Source of the DNA: Siphonodentalium dalli
Taxonomy: Eukaryota > Mollusca > Scaphopoda > Gadilida > Siphonodentaliidae
DNA: 64,000 bases
NCBI GenBank assembly: GCA_032622095.1
Contig: CP136063.1
Span: 208,677,934 to 208,741,933, forward strand
Direction of reading: 5' to 3'
This document shows, in pieces, positions 20,988 through 32,810 of this stretch. Made by a program: the position numbers and the translations under genes. Every line of letters begins with the position of its first letter. The stretch's first letter is position 1. The notes beneath the pieces were generated by a model, which worked only from the letters and a program-made list of their open reading frames with translations, was not told the DNA's origin and ran no database searches.

Positions 20988-22262
20988 CACCCCACCCATT
21001 GATGTTTGCATGGTACCCGAGACTCCCCCTATGTAAATTGTGTTCCCCATCTCATGAGGTGTGCATGGTACCGAGACTCCCCCTTATATATGTAACTGGT
21101 GCATCCCATCTCATGAAGTTTGTATGGTACCCGAGACTCCCCCTATATAATCATGTACATGGTGCGCCCCACCACTTGAAGTTTGAACGGTACCCGAGAC
21201 TCCCCCTATATATGTGAATGGTGCTCCCATCTCATGAGGTTTGTATGGTACCGAGACTCCCCTTATATATGTATGTGGTGCACCCCACCCCTAGATGTTT
21301 GTATGGTACTCGAGACTCACCCTATATATGGTGCACCCGATCCCTTGATGTCTGTATGGTAACCGAGTCCCGAGACTCCCTCATATTATATGGTGCACCA
21401 CACTACCTTGAAATTTGTATGGTACCCGAGACAATGGTGCACCCCATAACTTCAGGTTTGCATGGTATCCGAGACCCCCCTATATATATGGTGCACCCAT
21501 CCCTTGAGGTTTGCATGGTACCCGATCCCCCTATATATGGTGCACCCTATTCCTCGAGGTTTCATGGTACCCGAGACTCCCCCTATATATGGTGCTGATC
21601 CCTTGAGGTTTGCATGGTACCCGAGACCCCGCCTATATATGGTGCTCATCCCTTGAGGATTGCATGGTACCCGAGACCCCCTATATATGGTGCACATAAT
21701 CCCTTGAGGTTTACATGGTACCCGAGACTCCCCTATATATTGTGCACCCTATCCCGTGAGGTTTGTATGGTACCCGAGACTCCCCCTATATATGGTGCTC
21801 ATCCCTTGAGGTTTGCATGGTACCCGAGACCCCCCTATATATGGTGCACATATTCCCTTGAGGTGTGCATGGTACCAGAGACTCCCCTATATATGGTGCA
21901 CCCTATCCATTGAGGTTTGTATGGTACCCGAGACTCCCGTTATATATGTATATGGTGCACCCTACCCTCTTGCGGTTTGCATGGTACCCGAGACTCCCCC
22001 TACAGATGGTGCACCCCATCCCTTGAGGTTTGTATAGTGCCCGAGACTCCCCTATATATGTACATGGTGCACCCCAACCCCTCGATGTTTGTATGGTACC
22101 CGAGGCTCCGCTATATATGGTGCCCGACATCCCTTGAGTTTTGTATGGTACCCGAGACTCCCCCTATATATAGTGCACCCCATCTCTTGGGGTTTGTATG
22201 GTACCCGAGACTCCCCTATATATGGTGCCCATCCCTTGATGTTTGCATGGTACCCCTATATG
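20595..22262 (+). repeat. Minisatellite, about 53 bp unit, about 30 copies
   Basis: Each unit reads roughly GGTACCCGAGACTCCCCC, TATATATGGTGCACC, CCATCCCTTGAGGTTTGTAT. Copies vary in length (TA run expanded at 20957-20984) and by point changes. All are in one orientation. Because the usual unit is not a multiple of three, the array creates many accidental open frames on both strands rich in MVPETP and IYGAH. These are not genes. Confidence 0.95.
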
Positions 22263-22555
22263 TGTTTGTTCCTTTTCAGACTTATGGACATTTCAGCCCG
22301 AACAATTGACCTGAAATAGGAAAATATATACGACCTTCTGTCTAAAGCAGCAGTTGTTAAAACCAATCCATCACAAACTTCACCATCTGGGGACCTCATT
22401 CTGCTTAGGCGTTATTTTCTTGGAAGTATATATACATGTATGACATGTATAGTCTCAAATTAACATATATTTTATTAACTTTTTCTATATCCCCCAATTA
22501 GCAACTTCAACTGAGCTTCAATCTGATCCTATATGTCTCCCATAGCAAATTATCC
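22263..22555. other. Non-coding stretch
   Basis: Contains a short segment (22380-22405, CACCATCTGGGGACC then ATTCTGC) resembling the arm of the foldback that follows at 22561. Nothing else was recognised. Confidence 0.4.
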
Positions 22556-22560
22556 CTAAA

Positions 22561-22655
22561 CAGAATGAGATTCCCAGAGGGTGAATTTGGTGACGCTAGC
22601 CCACTGATGTTAGGGATAGCGTCACTAAATTCACCCTCTGGGGACCCTATTCTGC
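22561..22655. mobile_element. Small foldback element, about 39 bp arms
   Basis: CAGAATGAGATTCCCAGAGG...GACGCTA (22561-22597) faces TAGCGTCACT...CCTATTCTG (22617-22655) with few mismatches around a loop of about 19 bases. It begins CAG and ends CTG. No target duplication is evident. Confidence 0.8.
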
Positions 22656-23238
22656 AGATGACATGCACACTATTTTCAGGCTTGAAGGAGAAGTCATATA
22701 GATATTCATATCTGTATTCCGTTCTCTATTATATGGAATAATTTAGGGGAAAGTGAACGCGCCAAAGAAGAAACCGCCGAAAGCGACACAATGTCCAGAC
22801 GAGCACACACATTGCCACGCGATCGAACCGCCGAAATGAAGCGAAATTTCGTTTCATCGTCTCACTTTCCGCGGTCCTGTCGTTTGATTTCTTCGCCCCG
22901 CGAATTCCATACTAATAGTAAGTAAGTAAATATTTTATTATGGCATATCATCATAAAATGTGTTACACATATATAATTAAATAATAAACAATAATATGTC
23001 ATATGGTGGTGGCATGACCATATGGTCGTCTTCCTGCCGCCACCATTTGGAAACGGAAAATATGGACAAAAATATGGAAGATATACAAATTTATACAAAA
23101 TTGGCATTTATGCAAAATTGACATACTGGGTGGGGTTCAAACCATATAATATAATGAAATAATGAAATAATAATGACACGAGGCTTTGTGTGTGTCTGCG
23201 TTGTTTACAATTTGATTATTTGATTAAATTTTTTTAAT
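22656..23238. other. Non-coding; probable 3' tail of the LINE at 23.2-24.6 kb
   Basis: On the minus strand this lies downstream of the LINE frame. A short TTAC-type microsatellite at 22917-22931 (plus-strand TAGTAAGTAAGTAAA) may be its 3' end, because many LINEs end in such short tandem tails. Confidence 0.4.
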
Positions 23239-23240
23239 CT

Positions 23241-24616
23241 TTAGCTATAAAGTTCAGAAATAAAACTGTTCAAACTAGACAATGTTCTAATCAGTTTGCA
23301 CCAAATAGTTAATATTTGCACTGAATATAGGCACTCAACAACATAAAGAATATGAGAATGTACTAAGGTAAGATATAGCATTCTAAGACAATCGAAAGAA
23401 AGGAAATTTTTTACTCGATTTATAGCATAAAGAGAATTAGACATTTTCGCACAAACAGCTTTCACATGGTATTCAAATGTCAGATGTTCATCTATGTGAA
23501 TACCTAAAAATATTTTTCTTGACAATCGGATCCTATCCTTTCAATCGGCTGTTTATTTATATTCAACATTCTATTTGCAACTAAATACGGGCCATTTATT
23601 GGTTGTATCACCATATATGTAGTCTTATTTGTATTTAATGATAGTTTGTTTGCTCTACACCAAGTACTCAATTTTTCAAGCTCTTTGTTGAAGTAGTCAT
23701 ACAAATAATCAAGGCTGTGATGTGAAGAATACACAGTTGTGTCATCAGCAAAGGATAAAAGTGATAGGTTATTAGATCTGTGCATATCATTAACATAGAC
23801 CAAAAAAAGAATCGGACCTGCAACAGATCCCTGTGGAACTCCACATGTAATTGGAAGTTTAGAAGAAACCATACCTTCCAGTTACACACATTGGTATCTA
23901 TTTGTCAGATAATTTCTAAACCACTCATTGGCTTTGCCTCTTATTCCATAAGAATCAAGTTTATTTAGCAAAATTTCATGATTTATTGTGTCAAAAGCTT
24001 TGGAAAAATCAATAAATACAGAAAGCGTACAATCTTATCCTTCTTATCATTATTCAAACCCACATCATAGAGTAGCTTCAAAATTGGATGAATTGTTGAA
24101 TGATCTTTTCTAAACCCATATTGATTATGATAGAGAGTATCATGTTTATTTAAAAAAAACGACTAGTCTGTGACATACATTTTTTTCTAAGATTTTAGAA
24201 AAAATGGGCAGAATACTTATTGGGCGATAATTTCCCATTATCTTTTGGTCGCCTGATTTGAAGAGGGGTATAACTTTTGCTATCTTCATGTCTTCTGGAA
24301 TAATTCCTGTTTCCATTGAGAGATTGAAAATATGACATAAGGGTTGTGAAATTTCCGAGATAACTTTCTTCACAATGAAAGAGCTAAGACCATCTTTGCC
24401 AATGCTGTGCTTCCCTTTACTTAAGGAAACCGTTGTATGAATTTCTTCTGGTGTAGTGGGATGAAAAAAGATTGTTTCACTACAAGGTGTAGGTAATTAT
24501 GAAGAGTATTTGTTACAAGTTTGTGATATTTCCTCAACCGCAGTAGCGCCAATGGTAGAAAAATATTCATTAAAGGCGTCAGCAGCTTCTTTCCTATTTC
24601 TACTAATGACAACACA
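23241..24616 (-). pseudogene. Non-LTR retrotransposon reverse transcriptase, several frameshifts
   Basis: Reading the minus strand from 24616 to 23241 through at least three frame changes gives an RT in the usual order. The steps are a pre-RT region (AADAFNEYFSTIG-like, about 24600), AKVIPLFKSGDQK and NYRPISILPIFSKILEK (24310-24180), a KAFDT-type box at about 24000, and GVPQGSVAGPILFLVYVNDM, the catalytic SFADDTTVY and NKTTYMVI (23860-23600). A thumb region with FLGIHIDEHLTFEYHV follows (23515). These motifs resemble jockey/CR1-group LINEs and differ from the YADD family at 1.6-6 kb, so this is a second LINE lineage. The endonuclease is absent. Frame changes near 24420, 24145 and 23510 make it dead. 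Confidence 0.85.
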
Positions 24617-24732
24617 CAAATGTACACGTGACAGTCACCAAGCCTAGGCAGAAGAACATCGATGCTACACAATAAACACAAGAAAACCAAAGTCAGAAAT
24701 GGTAACGCCACCAAGATCATATTATTAGCCAT

Positions 24733-25795
24733 AAATATAAATTATAATATAAAATATATTGGTTGCTAGTACATTATAATGCACCGCCTCCGACAGAATT
24801 CCGCTAAAACAACTAATCCTTCAAATTATTACAAAAAACTACGGCTTATTACTGCAGGTTTTTCATTCACCAAACCAGAAAGCTTCTAAATGCGGATAAA
24901 AAATTGTGTTACCGCCATAACATCTTCAAGTGTGCATGGCCCAGCCATTGTTATACCTAAACATCGAACGCAATTAACGCGGTCATAATAGTTACACACT
25001 GCAACTATAAGACATCCAGCGAATACACACCCCACGAAAACCCGAAATGTGTTGTCCTGCGAGATATCCCATCGCTATTGCTCAATTGGACACGGCCAGA
25101 TTAGCCTTCCTACAATATCCTAAACAATAAAGCTTCTCAAATCATCGGCATAGTCAGTAGAACTTTGACGAACTTGGACATTCCAACTACAGCTTTTACG
25201 GACTAGGGGTCGCAGTACAACTTTAACGCGTCCCAAAATAACCGGAAAACCCAATTATCTATTTATAAAATGCCCATAGGACCACAGATTTATAAAATTT
25301 GTAGAACAGTATACACCGGTGGCGTTAATTATATCAATCGTCTTATATCTTCTTCGTGAATCTCTCCTCTCCAAACCGCAAGTCAACTGATCATTTTCCT
25401 TGGTATTTTAAAGACATATTAGGGACTTGTTCTGGTGCGTGAGACCGATAAGTTAGTAAACGACAATGCCAACTGGAGGAATGTAGCAATCTACTAACAT
25501 CGCAGAAAATTTCAAACAAATCTACCGCATCACTCCATAGAAAACATCGTCTGAACTGAGCTCATTTGTAAATATTTACTTCTCGATTCAGGACGCAACT
25601 ATCGGCGATAAACTGACGCAAACATTTTCGCCTCCGAGAGTCATTCACTGCATTTAATTAATTTATAAGACTGACAGTGTGTGTTGTCAATGTGTATATC
25701 ATATTTTTTTAATTTCGCGATCGTTGCTCAACTCCTCAGTGTGGCAGATACATTTAACTCTGAGGGTGTGTACTTAAAGACACACTTAAAGGGAT
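24733..25795. other. Non-coding stretch
   Basis: No exon or repeat recognised in about 1 kb. Confidence 0.4.
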
Positions 25796-25799
25796 ACTG

Positions 25800-26372
25800 T
25801 ACCCAAATGTTGTTGTTGGTTTATATAGTCTCTGAGTCGGAGAATAAGGTAACAATTTTTCCATTATTTGAAAGTCTGTTGAGTACGAAGTAGTGTTACG
25901 GATGGCAAATTTACCGGAATGCAAAAATACAAATTGTTGTTGTCGATTAATTTTTGTACAGTTTTCAACCAAATGTATCAAATAAAAGTTATATTATATA
26001 TGCATACTAGTCCCATATACTCATTTATCGTCACTAGTCAGTGAGTGGCTTGAGTTTTCTCCCCGTATCAGAATAATGTTTCAAACGATCGTGTGTGCAA
26101 TGGGTTTACTAATCCAGTATCCCTCAATTATAATTTGATTACGTCTGGTACACGGAAATTCGTATTTTAATTTACGCCATTTTATGGCTCCAGCCATAAA
26201 TTCAATTTATATTAAATTATTAACTTTTAAATTATTAAATTTTAAGATAGCCTATTAACCTGAGCGTTTACAGAATACATCTTCGACTCAAATTACTTAT
26301 GTTTCTATATATTATCGATAATAGATCGTTGTTATCACCGGAAATTTATTGAAAATGGCGTACAGTACCCCT
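25800..26372 (-). mobile_element. TTAA-flanked MITE, family A, copy 2 (reversed)
   Basis: The tips are AGGGATACTGTACCC and GCGTACAGTACCCCT, with intact TTAA at 25796-25799 and 26373-26376. The whole body is the reverse complement of 7461-8060 with high similarity, including the ACGACAACAACAATTTGTATT-type segment. Confidence 0.85.
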
Positions 26373-26885
26373 TTAATATCTGAATCCCAGATCACATTAT
26401 ATACAACATATTCCATATTATATATATACTATTTGAAAGAGGAAGCTCCAAAACATTATGTTATCAACTTATCCGGTCGTATAAACTGTGAACATGTTGT
26501 TACCGGCGTGTGTTATGTGATTAAAATCGAACTGGTCCGTTCTGCCAGTATAATATTCTCATTGAAAGGGGAATAACTATATCTCTTTTTTGTGTGAATT
26601 ATGATGCATTCTGGGGTAGTTAACGGGGGGATATTGGTGTGAATCTGAGAATCTCCGACACTCCTTGGCCATATACATATTTTTGGTTCCTCTTCCAAAT
26701 GGTATATAATATGGAATATGTTGTATATAAATGTGATCTAGGAATTCGAAAAATTAAGTGGGCCTTTAAATTGTGATCGCCATATGACCTTAATTTGTAT
26801 TCATTAGTGGCAATCAAGTCAATGGTCGTCGACGAGCATGTTGCGAGACACAATGCGCTAAGCTATGACATTATAACAACATAAT

Positions 26886-27385
26886 GAAAGGGAGATTTAC
26901 ATACGCCAATTTCAATAAATTTCCGGTAATTATAACAACTATCTAATATATCGATCATATATGGACAAAATATTTAATTAGAGTCGAAGGTGTAAGCGTT
27001 CAGGTTAATTAAATAGTTTAATATAAATTTAATTGATGGCTCTAGCCAAAAACTAAGTTAAGAATTCCCCAAATTGATTGACGGATAGTGGATTGGGCAA
27101 CACATCATGAAAAAATATGTGACACGGGGCATGTACTCAAGCCACACACTGACGATAAAATAACATTAATGAGTATCTGGGACTAATATGCATATTTATT
27201 ATATAACATTTCCTTGATACATTTGATTGAATAATGTACAAAAATACATCGATGACGAGCGTTCTATTTTTGCATTCCGGCTTATTTGTCAGCTGTATCA
27301 TTACTTCAGTCTCACCAGGTAGTCAAATAGCGGAAATCTGGTGACCCTATTCTAGGAATCAGAGACTATAGAAAACAACAATGCG
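26886..27385 (+). mobile_element. Degenerate family A MITE
   Basis: It follows the family A order: 'cgccaatttcaataaatttccggt', 'gagtcgaag', 'gcgttcaggttaat', 'actcaagccac', 'ttttgcattccgg', 'agagactatagaaa'. There are many substitutions and deletions. Only the left tip is partly visible (AAAGGGAGATT). Confidence 0.6.
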
Positions 27386-27764
27386 TAAGACAAGCAGAAC
27401 CATAATCCCACCAAACTCGATTTTCTCACAAACGGACTCGTGGTCGTCAATTCTGCAAAAAGTATATTTTCGACCGTCCGAAAAAATTACGACTACAATA
27501 TTAGCGATTCGTAATTCTTATCTGTCGTAGCTCATTGACGCTCGCCTCGACGATGAAACCGGAAAGTTATATACAATAAAAGTACCATCACGTGACAAAA
27601 CAAGCCATGCCTTACCTTATAAGTCTTTATTTTTAAATTAATGGATTTGAGGACGCGAAAAACACGTGTGTTAAAGGGTTTGTCAATGCGTCACTTTGTC
27701 ATCGCTGAAGGGTAGAACGAGAGGCACTTAATTGCACTCGTGTCGTATCGACAGATCCATTATT

Positions 27765-28475
27765 TGTCGTCCGTAGCAGTTCAAAGCGCGCGATTTTTAT
27801 ATTCAAACCGCAAGTGACTGAATCGCTGACCACGAAGCGATCGCACTAGTGATGTTATGCTTCGTCGAGTTCTCGCTTTGTGGCAATCCAGCAGGATAAT
27901 TGGGTCGCTGTCAAATAAGATATGTATACGGTCGCATTTCTCCTATTTGAAGACGACACATGCATTCGTCGTCGCGATAACAACGGTGGCGGAGGACTTC
28001 AGCGACATGATGATAACTGAAGTACAAGGATAAATGAGAATAGCAAATGAGGATAAATGAGGATAAATGAGTAATAACAGGATCGTCTGGTTAATTTTTG
28101 GTCTCAATCCATTCCAAGCTTGTGAAGTCACTTTGCCCACAATTGGCATCCTCATCCGATAAAAAAAACACCTCAAACCTGGAATTATAGTATGAAATTC
28201 AATTAGACCAATTGCTATGAGAATTTAGGAAGCCCGTACACAATTCCACTTGACATACTATATTTGACACTTAATTGAGTTTTAAAAACTCTTACATGTA
28301 TATATTTAGCAAATTCTGATTAAAATGTCCATATACAATATATTTGTGACCTGCCTGTAAATGATGCAGGCAAACGATTATCTACACAAACCATCGCGCG
28401 CGACGATGCGATCCAGTCGCTTTCGGTGAGAATATAAAAATCGCGCGCTTAGAACCGCTACGGACGACAGAAACG
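27765..28475. mobile_element. Foldback or MITE with about 80 bp inverted arms
   Basis: The left arm (about 27768-27850) contains TTGTCGTCCGTAGC, AAGCGCGCGATTTTTATATT and CGATCGC. The right arm (28396-28472) is its reverse complement with few changes. The centre, about 550 bases, is unrelated AT-rich sequence with a short GAGGATAAAT tandem at 28030-28070. Confidence 0.7.
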
Positions 28476-28863
28476 GCCGTAAACATCGCGCGCTCGCGCC
28501 CGGTGTGGATTGACCCTAATTAGTCTTGCGACATGTTATCAAAATGGCAGTTCGTCTATACGACAATAAGTAAAAATAATGCTGATGCCATTATATTACA
28601 TAGGGGCAAAATCCGGATATTATATAATGTTAAAGTTAAGTGTTTATGAGTGATCACCTTGATATTAATTCCAGAATCATGACGCAGTTTCTTGCCAATT
28701 ACAAGACAGTGTTGGTTGTAAGCAGTCACTTTGGTGCCTTCATTTTGATGATGATGATGATTACGTACATATACAACTGGATTGGATGGTATAAAATTAA
28801 AATTGTACCATCAGACTATTATCAACAATGAGCAAACCAGAATTAAGTCACCAGTAAGGGAGC

Positions 28864-29126
28864 TCATTGAGTCGCCACCACATTGGATCCATCCAGCCCC
28901 AATTCCGCGGTTTAAGTCATACAGGTCAAAGTTCTGGATAGCATTCCATATATGGAGTTTTGAATGTTCATGAATTCCATATATGGAATGCACGAATATT
29001 CAAAAGCACCATATATGGAATGCTACTCCACTCCAGAACGTTGACCTGTAGCACTGTTTGCCACTGCGCGGAACGGGACTGGGTGCATCCATGGATCCAA
29101 TATGCAGGGTATAGCGACTCAGTGAT
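28864..29126. mobile_element. Foldback element with inner ATATGGAATGC repeats
   Basis: The outer arms (28864-28895 and 29090-29126) share TGAGTCGC and TTGGATCCAT. The middle arms share ACAGGTCAA and CCAGAAC, and the core has four copies of the self-complementary phrase CCATATATGG. The structure is symmetrical around about 28995. Confidence 0.75.
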
Positions 29127-29184
29127 GTCGCTTATCCCAACCAAATCGAAGGAAGCTAAACGCGTGGCGATTAATAAACATTAA

Positions 29185-30540
29185 ATACTATTCATTCATT
29201 GTTGCTATCGACTAACTTTGATATATTTATAACCGTAAACCAAATTTCGTATATATCCGCCTTGTATATATCCACCATCCAGGGGTCGATTAAATTTTTT
29301 AATTTTGTATAGCATTTTGCAGCACTGTGTAGATTTCGTATAGCATTCCCTACCAATACATGTTTTTTTATTGTAAATTGGTTAGCAGAAATTGTAAATT
29401 GCTTTACAAATTGCGATGCGAGTCCAGTTAAATCGAGCCCTGCCGCCCTGTAGACGAAAAGTCATGTATACATACGAGATGGCATTAGACGAAATGTCGT
29501 AAACTCATTGCAACTGGTTAGATACTCACGCCTCCACTTCCAAACGACCATCTTGAATATAAGGAGACCAACACACCAGCAAATCGGGAACAAATTCCAA
29601 CCCCGATGCAACATCGTGTAAATAATGCTCTCAGATGAACAGGAAGGGTGGCGTGAACTTTAAAACGTTATGTATATATGTACGTAATTCCGTGTGTAAC
29701 GTGTGAAGGCATTGAATCCAACGTTTTGTGACGTCACGCCACTGGCTTTTATAAGAAACGCTCTTTGTGTTGGGAGGTCCAGGTATGAAATATTATATGT
29801 TATAATACGTTCACCACTATATTTTGGCTATTGAAACGAAAGATGGGGGTCGAGTTACGGTAGCTATATAAGCCAAACATGGGCTTGGTTTGAACATGCA
29901 TTAATTGTAACTGGCTATCACACACAGCATGCACTGTTGGCGAATTCTGGCCATACCAAGACACTTGTTGTGAAAACAGGAGTCCTACGTACGTGTACGT
30001 AGCTTTCGGGGTATATCTGATTTCCAGGTTGTCCTAAGTGCACTTTTTATGTTTTTGAGATAATCGATTTTTAAAGTTTGAATCTCCGATGCGGGTCAAC
30101 TATATTAAGACTATGCTGGCTATACTTATAACACTGTCCGATTGAAAAATAATTCCTTTAATAGAATAAATAAGCATCACAATTCATAAATTAAATGTAA
30201 TCTTTTTTTTTTAAGAATACTGCAGGTAGGGTGCATATCTTGGTACTTAGGACATACTGGAACTTAATTACACTATGAATATTTCAAATGATACCATTGA
30301 ACTAAAATTCGTTAGAATGGCCACCTTGTTCTATGTGTCACAAATATTAGGATAATTAGCACTTAGAACAAACAATATAATATCACAGGTCTGAATCTTA
30401 ACAGGACATCTTGGATTTCAGAGAGCATATTACATATAAGTGTTCTACATGTATGTATACGCTAACCCAGATGATATTTTTTTTTATTTCAACTAAGGTA
30501 TTGTCTAACTTTGGTATGTATGTCGGAATGTGATCAACTA
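29185..30540. other. Non-coding stretch
   Basis: No exon or repeat recognised. Confidence 0.4.
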
Positions 30541-31258
30541 GAGCGTTGACATGACACCGTGTCATAAGTTCTATTTGTGGCTTTTATGATAAAAATTTTT
30601 TATGGTCAAAAGATAAGATTATGTAAAAACAAAAATGGTGAAATTGGAATCTTGTTAGTCAACAAATCTGCCGACCACAAACGCCGAGTTGAGTTTCCTG
30701 ACTGCTAAATATGACCACAAATTAACTTATCCTAAATTTTGATGTGTTTCATTGATGGAAAGTCATTATATTTAGGTAAACAAATGTAAAAAAATTGAAA
30801 ATTGGAATTTTAGTCCGGAAACAATGTTCCTCAGGATGACATTTAATCAATTTTTTGGTTTTGTTCGCTATGATGTTTGCTCAAACTATTTAGACTTTGA
30901 AAGATGTCCGTGCTTGGCATAATTATGCCTGTCAGTTCATGCAAAATTTAACTGAAAAATCCAAAATGGCGGGCAAAATGGCAATCGGAAGTACAGTAAC
31001 ATGAGATATTTTCCATTTATATGAAAACAGTAGGCGTAAATGGCTATAGTTGTGACACCATACATGATGTACAATCCTAATCCGATAATATTAAGTCATA
31101 GCCCGACGAGTTGTCAATTCGGTGTTTTAAAATGTTTCAAAATGACGGCGAAAATTGCGATCGGAAGTCAACAATTGAAGTGTGTTTGTTGATTTTTCAC
31201 TAAATTTTCACATATCGATAGTATATAGTGATATATGCCATCATACTATAATCTCCAA
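30541..31258 (+). repeat. Possible diverged relative of the 39.6-40.5 kb palindrome arm
   Basis: The stretch has the same style as the hAT palindrome arm: repeated phrases such as CAAAATGGCGGGCAAAATGG, AATCGGAAGT and TGACACC, and it leads straight into an orientation-switching minisatellite, as the arm does. By eye the similarity is limited to short phrases, so common origin is only a suggestion. Confidence 0.35.
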
Positions 31259-31261
31259 GAG

Positions 31262-32195
31262 CACTAACTATCAAATGAGTGTCCCGAACCACATAACGAG
31301 TGTATCAAACCATATACAGAGTTACAGACCACCCACCTAGTATGCAAAACTAACATGCAAATCCATACGACGGGTACCCCAAATCTAAATATTGTCCCAA
31401 ACTTCCGAAAGAGTGTCCTATGCAACCCACCCGTAGAGTGTCCTTATATTATTAACCAGCTAGGTATATATAGTGTCTACAACCATATGCAAATAGTATC
31501 CAACCCACACATATAGTACCCCAAACCATGCATGCCAAACACCAAATGATGTCTCAATCCACACGATTATAGTGCCCAAAACAATTCAATGAATGTTCCA
31601 AACCACACTGGTAGTGCCACAAACTATACAACTGGTGTTCCAAACCACACGGGTTGTGTCCCAAACCCCCCAACCGGTATATCAATGTACCCAAATTGGT
31701 GTCCCTAACCGTCCAATTAGTGCTCCAAATCATACAACGTGCACACAACGAGTCTGTCAAACCATTCAATGAAGGCCCAAAGCCACACAAAGAGTGTCCC
31801 AAACCATACAGTGGGTCTGGATGTCAGAAACCACAGAAAGAATGACAAAATTATAGGCATCCATGATCTACCTCATGCCACACATCTAGTGTCCCAAGCC
31901 ATCTGGGTAGTGCCCTGTCATACAACAGGTGTCCAAACCACTCCAATTTCGTCTCAATCGATTCAACTTGTGTCCCAAATGGCACAATCAGTGACAAAAT
32001 CAGTGTCCCAAATCCAACCAATTGGTGTCCCAAACTATCCAACGGGTGTCACACGCCACCCAGCTGGTGACACAAACTATAACACCAGTATCACAAACCA
32101 TCACATGAGTTCCCAACCCATCCAACAGGCGTCACAAAACCCTCAAATGAGTGTTCCGAACCATCTATGGACGGTTTGGATATCCGATGGGTAGT
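31262..32195 (+). repeat. Minisatellite, about 22 bp unit, forward half
   Basis: Units of the type GTGTCCCAAACCAYACAAC with 2-8 variable bases between them repeat about 40 times. Copies are heavily diverged but keep the TCCCAAACCA core. Confidence 0.85.
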
Positions 32196-32625
32196 TTTCT
32201 ACACTAGATTGTGACACTCATTGTATGGAGCGGGACATTCGGGGGTAGTTTGAGACACTAGTTGAATATTGTTAGACACTCCTGTTGATTTGAGGCAATC
32301 GTCATGTGGCTTGGGATGATTATGAACACTCATTGATTGGTTTGGGACACCCATTGGTGGTACGTTGGGGTACTCAATTGACGGTTGGTTTGAGACACTC
32401 GTCGGGTGGTTTGGGGCACCATGGTTTGGAACACACATCTGGTGGGTTTTGACAGAATTTGAATGGTTTGGGGTCCCAGTTGGGTTGATAGGGATACCTA
32501 TTAGGTGGTTTGCGACACAATTTGGCCTATTTTGGGATGCCATGCAGTTATATGGACCGGGACACTCATCGGTTGGTTTGGTATACTATTAAGAAGGTTT
32601 TTAGACACCCAAAAGTGTATAGCAT
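32196..32625 (-). repeat. Same minisatellite, inverted half
   Basis: From about 32205 the repeated core is TGGTTTGGGACAC, the reverse complement of the unit in the preceding 930 bases. The array therefore flips strand once, at about 32200, without a visible spacer. Confidence 0.85.
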
Positions 32626-32642
32626 TGAAAACACATGGGTAC

Positions 32643-32810
32643 ACAGATACCGTACTCAGATATTGTTGTTGGTTTCTATATTCTCGATTTCGTAGAATAA
32701 GGTTACCCGAATTCCATTATTTGACTATCTGATGAGTACGAAGTAATGTTATAGATGACCGATAAGCCGGAATTCAAAAAAATAGTAGGCCCGTCATCGA
32801 GATATTTTGG
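32643..32810 (-). mobile_element. Fragment of family A MITE
   Basis: ACCGTACTC, ATTGTTGTTGGTTTCTATA, GAATAAGGTTAC, GAGTACGAAGTAATGTTA and GCCGGAATTC occur in the same order as in the reversed copy at 25800. Only about 170 bases remain. Confidence 0.65.

Noticed and set aside
20815-22309. Overlapping open frames (up to 130 residues) rich in MVPETP and IYGAHP repeats on both strands
   Set aside because: They are by-products of the 53 bp minisatellite. They occur in several frames and on both strands, and have no start context or domain.
31739-32543. Open frames of 114-151 residues on both strands
   Set aside because: They follow the 22 bp minisatellite in both orientations and have only low-complexity composition.
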